A stretch of 64,000 bases of DNA, taken from contig JAYJMM010000113.1 in NCBI GenBank assembly GCA_037349105.1, positions 5,642,001 through 5,706,000 of the forward strand. The letters run 5' to 3'. The stretch is from Limnomonas spitsbergensis (lineage: Eukaryota > Chlorophyta > Chlorophyceae > Chlamydomonadales). The notes beneath the pieces were generated by a model. The model worked only from the letters and a program-made list of their open reading frames with translations, ran no database searches and was not told the origin of the DNA. How positions within the stretch are numbered: position 1 is the stretch's first letter; every line of letters begins with the position of its first letter. The position numbers and the translations under genes were made by a program. This document shows positions 1-13,000 of the stretch, piece by piece.

Positions 1-3000
1 TGGACCGGACCCGTGGATTTGAAGCGCAAGGTCAAGCGCATCGAGGAGATTGAGACGGGGCTGGCACGCTGCCACGCACTAGTCAATCCCAAGCTCAGGG
101 AGCAGGTGGGGGCGTCAAGCATCCACTAGGCTAAGCCAGGCAATGTTGTCACACTTGAATTAGGTTTGTTGCCAGGTGCTGTTTACTCCTTAGCTCAGGA
201 GGGCGTGAAGCACTGGCTGAACTTGGGCGGTCAACACTGTTGAGCTTGCATTGCGGTTGTAAGTACATGCCGGTCGACCCGGAGCTCAGGGAGCAGGCAG
301 GGGTGGAATCCATTTTCCACCCACTCTGACAGCAATTTGGAGAGTAGTCCTAGGGTCAGCATGAGGACTCCACCTGCAATTGCCTGAACCCTAAACCTTG
401 CTTCCTTGTCCTCACTTCACCCTAAACCCTTAACTCCTGCTCCTGCTTAAAGTGCACAGTATAGAGAGTGACTGCGAGACCATATCTGCGGTGTGCAGCA
501 CTGCTGTCTGCTGTGTCCAGGTTCTCCCTGGACCCTAAACCCCGACTGTGGTGTATTGTACTGCCGTCTACAATGTCTAGGATCTCCCTGATGGACCCTA
601 AACCCCGCCTGACCCTAGAATCCTGGACGGACTCTGAAAAATGAAAAGCCTCTCCCCCCCCTGGCCCTGCTCCTGGTTGCACCCTAAACACTAATGCCCA
701 ACACCTCCTGCCCCTGCCGTCGCTCCAGGTGTGCAGCGTGGAATTCGGCGATGTTGAGGTTCTGTTTGGACCCTAAACGTCTGCCCCTGGACTCCTGGAC
801 GATATCTTCAAAATAAAAAGCACCGCACCCCCCTGGCCCCTGCAGTGCCCCTGCTCCTGGTTGCACCCGAAACCCCAATCCCTGCCCCCTCCTGCCCCTG
901 CCCTTGCTCCAGGTGTACAGCATGGAGACAGGCAGCGAGACCATCACCGCGGTGTGCTTCCATCCCTATCATCCGGTGGTGTGCCTCACGGACCGGAAAG
1001 GCTTTGTCAAGGTCATGAACTACTACGACTCCTCGCTGGCGAACGCATTTCACGCAGGCCAGGGTGAGCAGCGTTGGGTTCACAAAGGGTGAACCAGATC
1101 ACAAAAAAATAATGGATATATTGAGATCTGTTAGATCCCAAGAGATCTACGGTTTTGGATTTAAGGAGATCTGATGGATCCCGAGATGTATTGCATCCCT
1201 GAACATCCCTGAACAATTTGAATTATGAAGGAAGGTCAAACATAAGTGCAGTATGTGTGTTAGTATCCTTCAGATTTCCGATGATTTGTTTAAAATCCAT
1301 AGATGTGAGTGAGCGCCGAGAAACAGGGGACCGCAAGGCATTTGTGGGTGTCCTTCATTGTCCAAACTCTTCATACATTTTGCTAAACTTTCAGCCCACC
1401 CTCCTTCCAGGCACCCCACTAAGCGACACCCGCGCCCTGCCGACACATGTCAACTTCCTCCGCCAGCTTAACGAGCAGGATGGACCGATGCTGCTGTGCG
1501 GCTCCGTGGACGGGGCAGTGCGCATCTGGAGGAATTACACGTTGAAGGATAGCCACGACATGGCAACAGCGCTCCAGGTAGGCAGGTGGTAGGGGAAGGA
1601 GGGTGAAGTAGTAACTATGCATAGGCTGCATCATATCGTATTATATGCGGTCGGTTCTAAAGAATGTTATAAATGATATCAAGTTTGTTAGGATTCCTGC
1701 TGTCTGCACACGGTCATACCTCGCACTCAGCCGACCTCCCTCCCTCCCCTGAGCAGGCCGTAACCATTCACCTGCTGCTTGCACATAGGTACGCGTAACA
1801 GTCGGCTGATCTCCCTCCCCTCCCTGATGTAGGCTGTGACCATTCACCTGCCACCTGCACACGGGCACACCTAACACTGAGCCGATCTCCCCCCCCTTTC
1901 CCAATGCAGGCCGCGACCCTTCACCTGCCACCTGCACACGGGCACACCTAACACTCAGCCAATCTCCCTCCCTACCCAATGCAGACCGTGACCCTTCACC
2001 TGCCGCCTGCACACTGTCACACCTAACACTCAGCCAATCTCCCTCCCTACCCAATGCAGGCCGCGACCCTTCACCTGCCGCCTGCACACGGGCACACCTA
2101 ACACTCAGCCAATCTCCCTCCCTACCCAATGCAGGCCGTGACCATTCACCTACCACCTGCACACTGTCACACCTAACACTCAGCCAATCTCCCTCCCTAC
2201 CCAATGCAGGCCGTGACCCTTCACCTGCCACCTGCACACTGTCACACCTAACACTCAGCCAATCTCCCTCCCTACCCAATGCAGGCCGTGACCCTTCACC
2301 TGCCACCTGCACACTGTCACACCTAACACTCAGCCAATCTCCCTCCCTACCCAATGCAGGCCGTGACCCTTCACCTACCACCTGCACACTGTCACACCTA
2401 ACACTCAGCCAATCTCCCTCCCTACCCAATGCAGGCCGTGACCATTCACCTACCACCTGCACACTGTCACACCTCACACTCAGCCAATCTCCCTCCCTAC
2501 CCAATGCAGGCCGTGACCCTTCACCTACCACCTGCACACTGTCACACCTAACACACGCCTGATCTCCCTCCCCGTCCCCCAACGCAGGCCGTGACCCTTC
2601 ACCTACCACCTGCACACTGTCACACCTAACACACGCCTGATCTCCCTCCCCGTTCCCCAACGCAGGCCGTGACCATTCACCTACCACCTGCACACTGTCA
2701 CACCTAACACACGCCTGATCTCCCTCCCCGTCCCCCAACGCAGGCCGTGACCATTCACCTGCCACCTGCACACTGTCACACCTAACACACGCCTGATCTC
2801 CCTCCCCGTCCCCCAACGCAGGCCGTGACCATTCACCTGCCACCTGCACACTGTCACACCTAACACTCAGCCAATCTCCCTCCCCGTCCCCCAACGCAGG
2901 CCGTGACCATTCACCTGCCACCTGCACACTGTCACACCTAACACTCAGCCAATCTCCCTCCCCGTCCCCCAACGCAGGCCGTGACCATTCACCTGCCACC

Positions 3001-5732
3001 TGCACACTGTCACACCTAACACATGCCTGATCTCCCTCCCTACTTAACGCAGGCCGTGACCCTTCACCTGCCACCTGCACACTGTCACACCTAACACACG
3101 CCTGATCTCCCTCCCCGTCCCCAACGCAGGCCGTGACCCTTCACCTACCACCTGCACACTGTCACACCTAACACACAGCCAATCTCCCTCCCCGTCCCCC
3201 AACGCAGGCCGTGACCCTTCACCTATCACCTGCACACTGTCACACCTAACACACGCCTGATCTCCCTCCCCGTCCCCCAACGCAGGCCGTGACCATTCAC
3301 CTGCCACCTGCACACTGTCACACCTAACACACGCCTGATCTCCCTCCCCGTCCCCCAACGCAGGCCGTGACCATTCACCTACCACCTGCACACTGTCACA
3401 CCTAACACACGCCTGATCTCCCTCCCCGTCCCCCAACGCAGGCCGTGACCATTCACCTGCCACATGCACACTGTCACACCTAACACACGCCTGATCTCCC
3501 TCCCCGTCCCCCAACGCAGGCCGTGACCATTCACCTACCACCTGCACACTGTCACACCTAACACACGCCTGATCTCCCTCCCCGTCCCCCAACGCAGGCC
3601 GTGACCCTTCACCTGCCACCTGCACACTGTCACACCTAACACACGCCTGATCTCCCTCCCCGTCCCCCAACGCAGGCCGTGACCCTTCACCTACCACCTG
3701 CACACTGTCACACCTAACACTCAGCCAATCTCCCTCCCCGTCCCCCAACGCAGGCCGTGACCATTCACCTGCCACCTGCACACGGGCACTCCACAGCTTA
3801 TGAGTGGAGCCCGTCCCGCTCCCTGCTGTTTGCTGCGGGTGGGAGCCACCCGGAGATGGTGTACTGCTGGGACCTGCACTACGAAATGTGCTCAAACATG
3901 GCAAGTGGACCATTCTACCATGTCATGAATCTATGTTTCTTTCTTGTTTTGCGGGGGGGGTCAGGGGCCAGCCTGGTGAGCCCCTAATACGAAATGTGCT
4001 TAAACATGGTTATGACAGCATCTTACCCGTAGACCATTGTATCATGTCATGGAACTAGTCTCAATTGTTTTTTTAATATTACGTAAGGCTTTCTTTTACC
4101 TTCTTTATGCTAGATGAGATTTAGCTCCTCTGATTTTTTTGACAGTGGAAGGGATGGATGTGGGAAGATCACCCCCTCTGTGATACCGCTCTGACTGGGA
4201 TTGCTGCTCCACTTTTATGAGATGGCTCTGACTGAGATGCATCGATCTCATATCTTTGAACTCTCTAAGCTCCCCTCTGCCGTCTTTCCCTCCGCAGATC
4301 CCCATGACTGCCTCGGGGACAGCCGCGCCTCCCTCTGTGGAGCGCATCGTGCTTGGGCAGACCAACCCCAACGTTCTGCTCGCCGGCTGCCACGACGCCG
4401 TCATCCGCGTGTTCGACCTGCGCAACAACCGCCAGCCAGCGCTGCAGCTGCAGCCGTTCCGCCAGCCGGCGGCCGGCATCGTGTTCGAACCCAACTGCCG
4501 GCCCAACCTGCTGGTCGCCGCGTCGGAGAAGGGCGAGATGACATTCATCGACATCCGCATGTGCACGTCTTCGCCGCCTGCGTCGCCGCTGCAGCGGTTG
4601 CCGGGCGGCGGGGAAGCTGGCGGCGACGTGGGGGGTGGCGGCGGCACTAGCAGCATCGTGCGTGTGGTACCTGCCCACAGTAAGGGTGGCCTGTCAACGC
4701 TGGTGGCGCACAACCACGCCCCGCTCATCGCAACAGGGACGGTAAACCGGGCGCCAGGCGCGGTCAACCAAGTGGTCAAAGTGTGGACGGACCAGGGGGA
4801 GGCGGTGAGTGTCTTTGTGTGCAGCAGCTGCGACCGGGCAGTGTGATTATTCAAGTTGCAATGAGATGCAGTCTTTCCCTTTCTCTAGCTCCTTCAAGTG
4901 TGTGTGGGGTGGGGGGGGCATCTGCAGGGCTTGTTGGTCTTGCTGTTTGGTTGCTGTTGATCGCGCCGCTGCAGTACTGGTAGAGGTATGGCGCTTTTGT
5001 GCTAATTGTCAATAAATGGATGAGCCGGATACGGCACCTGTGCAATCAATTGGCCACAGTGCATGCGGTATTGGATTGCATTTGCTTGTGCTATTTCCGA
5101 TAGTCCCTCAGGACCATGCGTGTGTCATAATTGCTGCTGTCTGATGCTGAACCTCCACTCGTTAGCCAAGGTTATATTAATCATTTGATTTCATATACCG
5201 GTGTTGTATTGGTTGTTTTTGTTGCAGTAGCAGCATGCCCACCCCCAAGTGTTTACAGGAAAGGGCCAGGCAGTCGTTTCCTGTTGTGCAAGAATGCACC
5301 TGACCAAATGTCCAAGCACGAGCACGCGTCCTGCTGTCTTGCCTGACCCTCACCGGCCTGAACTGTGCCCCCAAACCTAACATGGCAGGTGGTGCTTGCA
5401 CCGCACATTTACTTTTCCTGTACCACTCTTGCACTGCTCATGTACCGCTCACAAACTGCTCCTGTACCGCTCATGTACTGCCCTTGTACCTGCAGGTTGG
5501 CGCCATACGTGCGCAGTCCCCGTTTGTTCCCTCCAACAAGGTCGGCCCCGTCACCTGCATGAGCTTCCACTCCTACCAGCCCCTGCTGGTCGCAGCCGGG
5601 CTGGACTCGGTGTGCACGGTCTACGCAGTCGACAGGTCTACCGTCGGCGGCATGACAGGCGATCGCAGCTTCAGCTCGAGCCGGCCGTCGTCGGTGACGG
5701 GGTTCTCCTCCCTATCGTACAACCCGTCTTAG
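1..5732 (+). CDS. RAPTOR: Raptor, TOR complex 1 scaffold, C-terminal WD40 part (5' end outside window)
   Basis: Raptor recruits substrates to the TOR kinase in TORC1. Exons read as 1-105, 913-1063, 1411-1577, 3754-3900, 4298-4804 and 5496-5732 (TAG at 5730), about 437 residues. Every junction keeps frame. The blocks follow the C-terminal WD40 propeller of plant RAPTOR in order: ITAVCFHPYHPVVCLTDRKG, then GSVDGAVRIWRNYTLKD, VYCWDLHYEM, LAGCHDAVIRVFDLRNN, LLVAASEKGEMTFIDIRM, HNHAPLIATGT, and finally VGAIRAQSPFVPSNKVGPVT followed by MSFHSYQPLLVAAG. Exon 1 (KRKVKRIEEIE...) lies just before the propeller. The HEAT and caspase-like N-terminal parts would be upstream of the window. The tail after the last blade is rich in Ser (SFSSSRPSSVTGFSSLSYNPS region), a possible phosphorylated stretch. 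Intron 4 appears to use a GC donor (ATG|GCAAGT at 3901). Intron 3 is a 2.2-kb minisatellite built from the exon-4 acceptor. Identification is strong; the borders are hand-made. Confidence 0.88.
430..765 (+). repeat. Two decayed copies of the Raptor exon-2 acceptor and exon start, inside intron 1
   Basis: The true exon 2 begins at 913 after TTGCTCCAG with GTGTACAGCATGGAGAC. Around 434-500 the intron reads CTCCTGCTTAAAG, TGCACAGTATAGAGAG, then CTGCGAGACCATATCTGCGG, which parallels GGCAGCGAGACCATCACCGCGG in the exon. Around 723-755 it reads CGCTCCAGGTGTGCAGCGTG. Both look like mutated duplicates of the acceptor plus exon 5' end. Much of the rest of intron 1 (106-912) is degenerate CCCTAAACCC-type sequence. 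Confidence 0.6.
1720..3780 (+). repeat. 75/78-bp minisatellite made from the Raptor exon-4 splice acceptor and exon start
   Basis: About 27 tandem units fill intron 3 and run into exon 4. Each holds a pyrimidine tract (CTCCCTCCCTACCCAATGCAG or CTCCCTCCCCGTCCCCCAACGCAG type), an AG acceptor, then GCCGTGACCATTCACCTGCC, which is also the first 20 bases of exon 4 at 3754. Early units are 75 bp with TACCCAAT; later ones are 78 bp with CCGTCCCCCAAC. Only the last unit continues into coding sequence (CACGGGCACTCC). In most units a TAA falls in the exon-4 frame 13 codons after the acceptor, so use of an upstream copy would truncate the protein. The two unit lengths are multiples of three, which leaves long meaningless open frames on the other strand. 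Confidence 0.9.
3985..4055 (+). repeat. Copy of the Raptor exon-4 end and donor region in intron 4
   Basis: Exon 4 ends TACGAAATGTGCTCAAACATG at 3900, followed by GCAAGT. About 108 bp downstream, 3988-4008 repeats this with one change and is followed by GTTATG. The next stretch (ACCATTGTATCATGTCATGGAA) also resembles the bases after the real donor (ACCATTCTACCATGTCATGAA). So the copy carries a GT donor while the apparent working donor is GC. Confidence 0.7.
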
Positions 5733-7065
5733 GGATGCTAGCACAGCCTGTGCCCAGCGTGCGCGTGCGTTTTGATGAACCCTGTTGTGCCTTGCTTCGC
5801 TCGGCTGCTATTTGATTGATGAGCTCTGCTATTTAATGAAGCTGTCTACTGACATGTGGGCAGTCTAGTGATGGGTAGCAGGTGAGGGGCAAAACCTCTG
5901 TTCTGTGCCAGCCGCTTACAAGTGCTCATCAGGTTGCCCCCCCATCTAGTGCCACTGTACCAGTGTTTATGTTTTTTTGCACCAGGCCACATTTGGGGAA
6001 CTGCCGGGCAATTGGGGCTAAACTAAGGCTAATATAGGTTTGCGGCTTTAGCAAGCGGGGCGTGTTCGCAGCACCTGGAGTACTTGATGGCAGGCAGTAA
6101 CGCAGCTGAAAAGTAGCTTAAAAGCAGGACTTATACCATCGGACTGAATTTTATGGAATTGAGCTGTTTGCTAGTGCGCTAGTGCTAAACTGTTGCACCC
6201 AAGTTACATTTATAGATTACCGGTGGTGTATTTGTTAATCTGTCATGCCCATTTGGGACTGGCTGGGAATTCAGGGGTGGCCTCTCCCTCACCTGACCTG
6301 TCTCAAATGAAACTATGTCAATCCTTGCATGTTTGATCCGGGGTTGTATCTACCTTGACACAACGCCAGTTCAGACAACAGGATGGGGCACTGGCGCAGT
6401 AGCTTGTTGATCTTGCTGTCACTGTTAGCCACCACGATCCTCATACGCAAAGATCTAAGTGTCCGTCACCAGGGAGGAAAGGTGACTCCTGACGACCGAG
6501 GCTGCTTCGCCAATGCAACGGTTCACTCTTCGCCAGTCGCCAATTTCTTCCGCCCTCAGCTGGCACTAGCCAAAATTGACGCTAGTTGTACCCTCAGTCA
6601 GCTACGCCTGTCAGAGTGACAATCGGTCATCGATCGAGCTTGTTTTTGAGATGAAGGCAGAGCTCGGCCACCCCCTGTTTCCGTTGCATGTACGGGACGT
6701 GCGTGTCACAGAACATCGCGCTTCCATGATGCAACGCAAGAACGATTGCATGGCTGATGTTGCCGAACTTCTAACGAACTAACTCTCGTGTCATGCAAGG
6801 AAGCATCTACCGGTTCTGATAACATGATTGATGCATCAAGCCACTAGCAACGTACGCGTCAATCACACACGACAGGAATCAATCAATCACAATCTAATTC
6901 ATTTTAACGGGGCACTGGATTCCTGTTTTGCTTTCTTCTTGGCTGAATCGACCGAGCGCTTAACTCACCACGTCCGTCCTCAGTCGTGTCTGAGTTCCTC
7001 CGCATCGCACTTTCCGCGCCGCTGTTTCCGACGAACTATCTCCGGCCACTGATTACGAAGACACC
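5733..7065. other. Intergenic: Raptor 3' region and KCS upstream region
   Basis: No convincing gene was found. A 78-codon open frame at 6383-6619 starts with a hydrophobic stretch (SLLILLSLLATTIL). It could be chance, or a membrane-anchor exon of the downstream KCS, but no supported splice path was found. Sequence before 7066 is ordinary non-coding. Confidence 0.5.
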
Positions 7066-10000
7066 ATGGCTCCTGTGTACTTGATGGATTTCGCAGTAAG
7101 TTGCCTCGATACGCGGCAATCTTCTCAGTTTGGCTTCCAAGTCACCTAAATGGAGATCTTGCCACGGTCAGTGTCCGTCATTGCGGGTGAGGTATTCGTA
7201 ATGGGTGGACAATTCCTTCATTGTATTCCTGTCCAGTAATTTGAAGGTAGGCTCCCTAGCCAGGAAGACAGTTGATGTTGCCGTCTCACAGTGTGTCCGG
7301 CTTCGGTGATACTGATCCTTCTGCCCTGGCAATGCGAAATTCCGTTAATTGGTCGTGCTAACTTTGTCCCAAACATCCCAAATAATGTTCCCGTTGTTTT
7401 CAGAACTTGACCTAGTTTACTACCATGGACTAGGGGCAGGCATCTGTGGGTGTGAATGTTGCCTTTGCCACTTGGATGACTGATACAATATGAGGCAAAA
7501 GCCCTCTTAGCCCTCTACTCCCTGACATTTTAACGTTGATCAAAAAACGAAGGAACACACAAAATCGAAAGGACAGACCACCAGTAAATAAAACATGGAA
7601 AATCACAGGCTTGATTCTCAACTGACCCAGTTCTCAGCATGGAACCCTCAGTGAGTGTGGCATGACAGTAGTATGACGTGGTACTGGCATGACTGCGCTT
7701 AGTTTGCAATTTCTATTTTTTGCTACACCATAACAATTGGGATCTTACTCTGTAGCTGTCAAAATCCCGATTGGAAACAGACCGTGACCCCCCCATAGCT
7801 GAAGGCGCAAGCAGCACGGCTGGCCACATCTGCAGCCTCCAGCCCTAGGGCAGAGAGTAGCTGACATGTAGCGGAGTCAAGCAAAAGCAAGCAGTAATTG
7901 TTGACGTGGCGAAGTGGCTGAATATAATACATGGATATGTATTCTACCTCTTCAGCTGCTTGCCGTAAATGTAGACCATGGATTACCCGTTTTGTAACAT
8001 TGTACTAGTTCATGTGAATGGGCGCACATGCGTTTGCACTTCAATTCACCGCTAGCATGGCATGCATGATCTCTGGCGCAGGCTGTTGCCGAGGAACTGT
8101 TTGGACTCCGAACCCTGAACCCTAAACCCCAATGCCGTGCGCAGTGTTTCAAGCCCCCGGATGATCTGAAGATACAAGCCGCGGACTTCGAAAAATATGC
8201 GCAAAATTGGCCGGTCAGTTCCTGATCTGTGTTTAAAACCTGCTTAGCCTGCTAGCTCAGACAGCGGCCATCCAGCTGTTGGTTCATATTGTCTAGTTTG
8301 TGGCGGGCCTTGTCTATCTCTTGTCATCCTTGCTTTGGTGTTGTCAAGAGCGAAACATGCGGACCTGCCTAAAGGAGCCTCTCGTGTTCCTTGCTGTTGC
8401 AGCAATATAAAAACGCCGACGTGAAAGACTTCATGTGGAAGGTGAGGGCACGCGTCAAACAGCAGGTTGAGAGGATCTTCGAGGCTTGTAAGATTCATAG
8501 GAAGTGAAGCACGCCCTGCATGATACAAGCTGATGTCATGCCCAGGCAGCTGGCTGGGTGTGCGGTCTAGGAACTTCAGTTCTCACATCTGAGGTCAAAA
8601 AAAATGTTTGTAAATGGAGTATGCCAGGAACCTTTTTGAAATTTTGCATACAAGCGGTGGAAGGTGTGTGTGTAAACAAGGAGTCGCACACCAGTGCACG
8701 CTAATGCGGAACCCTTGGTTGGGCCATGCCATGATATTTAAGAAAAGGCACAGCCTATGGCCCAAGCCACATCCACAACTCAATTCCTCACTTGTGTTTC
8801 TACTCCCTGGCAGGTGTTCGTGAAGAGCGGGATCTCGCCTGAAACAACGTACTTGCCGGCCTGCACGCATCCCAAGTTCGTGGATGCGGCACCGGGCGCC
8901 ATAGGCATCAATGAGGCGCGCAAGGAGGCGGAGATGGTCATGTGAGTGCTGCTGGCGGCTGACGGCTGGCGGCTGCGCACTTCCCCCCCACACCCCCCAT
9001 CCTGCCTTGTCTAGATAATTTCCCTTTTAGACGCGCCCCTCCCTCGCCCATGCTGAACTGCATTTTCTTCTCGATGCGGCATTTGCCGCGACCGCCCTGT
9101 TTCCTATACGGTCACGCTCAGACGTTACAAGTGCGGGATAATAGGCTCGGTGCGTCACACCTTTCACCCCATGAAAAAGGCCGATGTATACCCTTACATG
9201 GTGTCTGTTCTTCTTTCCTTGAAAGAAAGGATGAATACTGGTATGACAACTACGCCCTATGCAAGCCTGCTCCACTGGTGCGTTCGTCTTATTTTCTAGA
9301 ATTTGAAGGGAAAGTATTTTATATAGAACTGTATACGGCAGGGGTGTGACGCTTCAGGAAGGAGTGGTGCATGGGCCCAAGCTGCATCCATGCCCTTTCC
9401 GTCATAAAAACAAAACAGGGAAATGGCCAATCTGATCTTTCTGGCTCCAGCCCAACCAAGGCCACAGTCCCACCCCACCCCGCCCACCCCACCTCTGCAG
9501 ATGCATCAAGCACCTGGTGATTTGTATATTATCGTCTCAGTGTATTTCAGTATGCACCGCACCACCTCCTCTGTGCTGGTAGGCAGGCCTAAAGAGACAT
9601 AAGCTTGCCCGGACGACGGCCGGTGGCCCTAGCATCAGGGTGTGCTGTATCTGGTCCCTATGGGTGCAGGCCATGATGCAGCTGAATTGCAGCTGGATTG
9701 TAGCTAGATTGCTGCTGAAGCACTATCCATTGATCGGCAATGCGGCGGGAGATCTTGCTTTCCCCTTCTACCATCCTACCCCATGTACAGTGAATATGAT
9801 GGCTAGATACCGGTATGTAGACCTTTGCCCTGTTTGATTTTAGGGCTCCTTGCCTGCTTGATTGCTGATGTCCATTTCTAAATAATCCACTCCCTTGGTC
9901 CATTGTCCAGGCTAATAAGATGCGACAGAAGAGGGTGCCCTGATAGCGAAATTGAAGGTTTCACCTTGGCTTTGGATTGCCATGCACCACCATGCACCAC

Positions 10001-13000
10001 GCACTATGCACCATGCAGCACCACGCACCATCCTGCACCACACACCATGCAGCACCGCACACCATGCACCAGCAGCACCATGCACCATGCAACACCATGC
10101 AGCATGCACCATGTAGCACCACACACCATGCACCATTACGCAGCACTACGCACCATGCACCATGCAGCACTACGCACCATGCAGCACCATTTGTTTTTTG
10201 CTTTAGTTTTCATGGAACATCTCTCTCCCTGAGTGCGATGCAGGTGTGGTGTGGTTTCAGATCTGCTTGAGCGCACCGGTATCGCCCCCGAAGACATTGA
10301 CATCCTCGTCACCTGCACCTCCATATACTGCGCCACGCCCTCCTTGGCGTCCATGATCGTCAACAAGTGAGGACAACCTCCCCCAGGGCATGGGGGCGCT
10401 CCTGCTCTGTAAGAGCTGTTCCTTCAGGAGGGCTCAATACTCGGGTGTCATTTTGCCGGAATGTTAAGAATGGCTTTTCCCAACGGCTTTTCCCAATGAC
10501 TTTTCCCAACGGCTTCAGTGACTTTTCCTGGTGACTTTTCCTAGTGACTTTTCCTGGTGACTTTTCCTAGTGACTTTTCCTGGTGACTTTTCCTGGTGAC
10601 TTTTCCTGGTGACTTTTCCTAGTGACTTTTCCTGGTGACTTTTCCTGGTGACTTTTCCTAGTGACTTTTCCTGGTGACTTTTCCTAGTGACTTTTCCTGG
10701 TGACTTTTCCTGGTGACTTTTCCTGGTGACTTTTCCTGGTGACTTTTCCTGGTGACTTTTCCTGGTGACTTTTCCTGGTGACTTTTCCTGGTGACTTTTC
10801 CTGGTGACTTTTCCTGGTGACTTTTCCTGGTGACTTTTCCTAGTGACTTTTCCTGGTGACTTTTCCTGGTGACTTTTCCTGGTGACTTTTCCTGGTGACT
10901 TTTCCTGGTGACTTTTCCTGGTTACTTTTCCTTGTGACTTTTCCTAGTGACTTTTCCTAGTGACTTTTCCTAGTGACTTTTCCTGGTGACTTTTCCTAGT
11001 GACTTTTCCTGGTGACTTTTCCTGGTGACTTTTCCTAGTGACTTTTCCTGGTGACTTTTCCTAGTGACTTTTCCTAGTGACTTTTCCTAGTGACTTTTCC
11101 TGGTGACTTTTCCTGGTGACTTTTCCTGGTGACTTTTCCTGGTGACTTTTCCTAGTGACTTTTCCTGGTGACTTTTCCTAGTGACTTTTCCTGGTGACTT
11201 TTCCTAGTGACTTTTCCTAGTGACTTTTCCTAGTGATTTTTCCTGGTGACTTTTCCTGGTGACTTTTCCTGGTGACTTTTCCTGGTGACTTTTCCTAGTG
11301 ACTTTTCCTGGTTACTTTTCCTGGTGACTTTTCCTGGTGACTTTTCCTAGTGACTTTTCCTAGTGACTTTTCCTGGTGACTTTTCCTGGTGACTTTCCCT
11401 AGTGACTTTTCCTAGTGACTTTTCCTGGTGACTTTTCCTGGTGACTTTTCCTAGTGACTTTTCCTAGTGACTTTTCCTGGTGACTTTTCCTGGTGACTTT
11501 TCCTGGTGACTTTTCCTGGTGACTTTCCTAGTGACTTTTCCTGGTGACTTTTCCTGGTGACTTTTCCTGGTGACTTTTCCTGGTGACTTTTCCTGGTGAC
11601 TTTTCCTGGTGACTTTTCCTGGTGACTTTTCCTAGTGACTTTTCCTGGTGACTTTTCCTGGTGACTTTTCCTGGTGACTTTTCCTAGTGACTTTTCCTAG
11701 TGACTTTTCCTGGTGACTTTTCCTCCTGTAAGGGATGGTCACCTGGGTTAGCCTTGCTGATTCCCCCATGCGCCCGGCTCTACACCTACCCTTTTGAAAG
11801 AGAGAGAATGCATCACCTTCATAATGCGGTGCATCTCAGGGTTCAGCAGGTGCACCGTCTCTATTGCTTGGTCATAAACTGCATTTGGTGGAATTGTTTG
11901 CCTGGCTTCATTCCTCTGCCAAAGTCTGTCCATGGCTTCCCAGTCTCTGTTGCACATCTGTATGTTGCCTAGGTTCAAGATGCGTCGTGATATCCACAGC
12001 TATCACCTAGGGGGCATGGCCTGCGGTACCAGGGTGGAAATCACCCTTTTCATACCTCTGCTGATTGTTTGCTGCCTGCCTGGTCGTAGGTTCAAGATGC
12101 GCAATGATATCCACAGCTACCACCTAGGCGGTATGGGCTGTGGAACAGGCGTCGTGGCCGTCAGTCTCATCAGGGATCTGCTGATGGTGCGTGGCAGTTG
12201 GAGAGAAGCTAGGCCCCTGCAGGTTTCGAAAACGGAACAGCGTGGGTGTCAGTCTCATCAGAGATTTGCTGATGGTACATGGCAGTTGGAGAAAAGCTCT
12301 AGCTTGTTGTCCTAGAGGTTTCAAAGACAGGTCCATCTGGGTTTCAGCCTCATCAGGGATCTGCTGATGGTGCATGGCAGGCAGAAGGGAGGTTAGGCCC
12401 CTCGAGCCCTGTAAAGGGGTGATATTTCAAAAGCAGGGCAGCATGGGCCCCAGTGTTATGAGGGATCTGCTGACAGTGTGTGGCAGCATGGGCACCAGTG
12501 TTATGAGGGATCTGCTGACAGTGTGTGGTAGCATGGGCCCCAGTGTTATGTGGGATCTGCTGACAGTGTGTGGCAGCATGGGCCCCAGTGTTATCAGGGA
12601 TCTGCTGACAGTGTGTGGCAGCATGGGCCCCAGTGTTATCAGGGATCTGCTGACAGTGTGTGGTAGCATGGGCACCAGTGTTATGTGGGATCTGCTGACA
12701 GTGTGTGGCAGCATGGGCCCCAGTGTTATGAGGGATCTGCTGACAGTGTGTGGCAGCATGGGCCCCAGTGTTATCAGGGATCTGCTGACAGTGTGTGGTA
12801 GCATGGGCCCCAGTGTTATGTGGGATCTGCTGACAGTGTGTGGTAGCATGGGCACCAGTGTTATCAGGGATCTGCTGACAGTGTGTGGCAGCATGGGCCC
12901 CAGTGTTATCAGGGATCTGCTGACAGTGTGTGGCAGCATGGGCACCAGTGTTATGAGGGATCTGCTGACAGTGTGTGGCAGCATGGGCACCAGTGTTATC

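Noticed and set aside
1641..3913. Long minus-strand open frames (479 and 289 codons) with repeated VQVAGEWSRPALG-like units
   Set aside because: They arise because the 75/78-bp Raptor intron repeat has a length divisible by three; no start context or non-repetitive domain supports them.
4105..4854. Minus-strand and alternative plus-strand open frames over the GC-rich Raptor exon 5
   Set aside because: Shadows of a GC-rich coding exon; the plus frame with the WD40 motifs is the real one.
9961..10270. His/Met/Cys-rich open frames suggestive of a metal-binding protein
   Set aside because: They come from the CACCATGCA tandem repeat in KCS intron 4.
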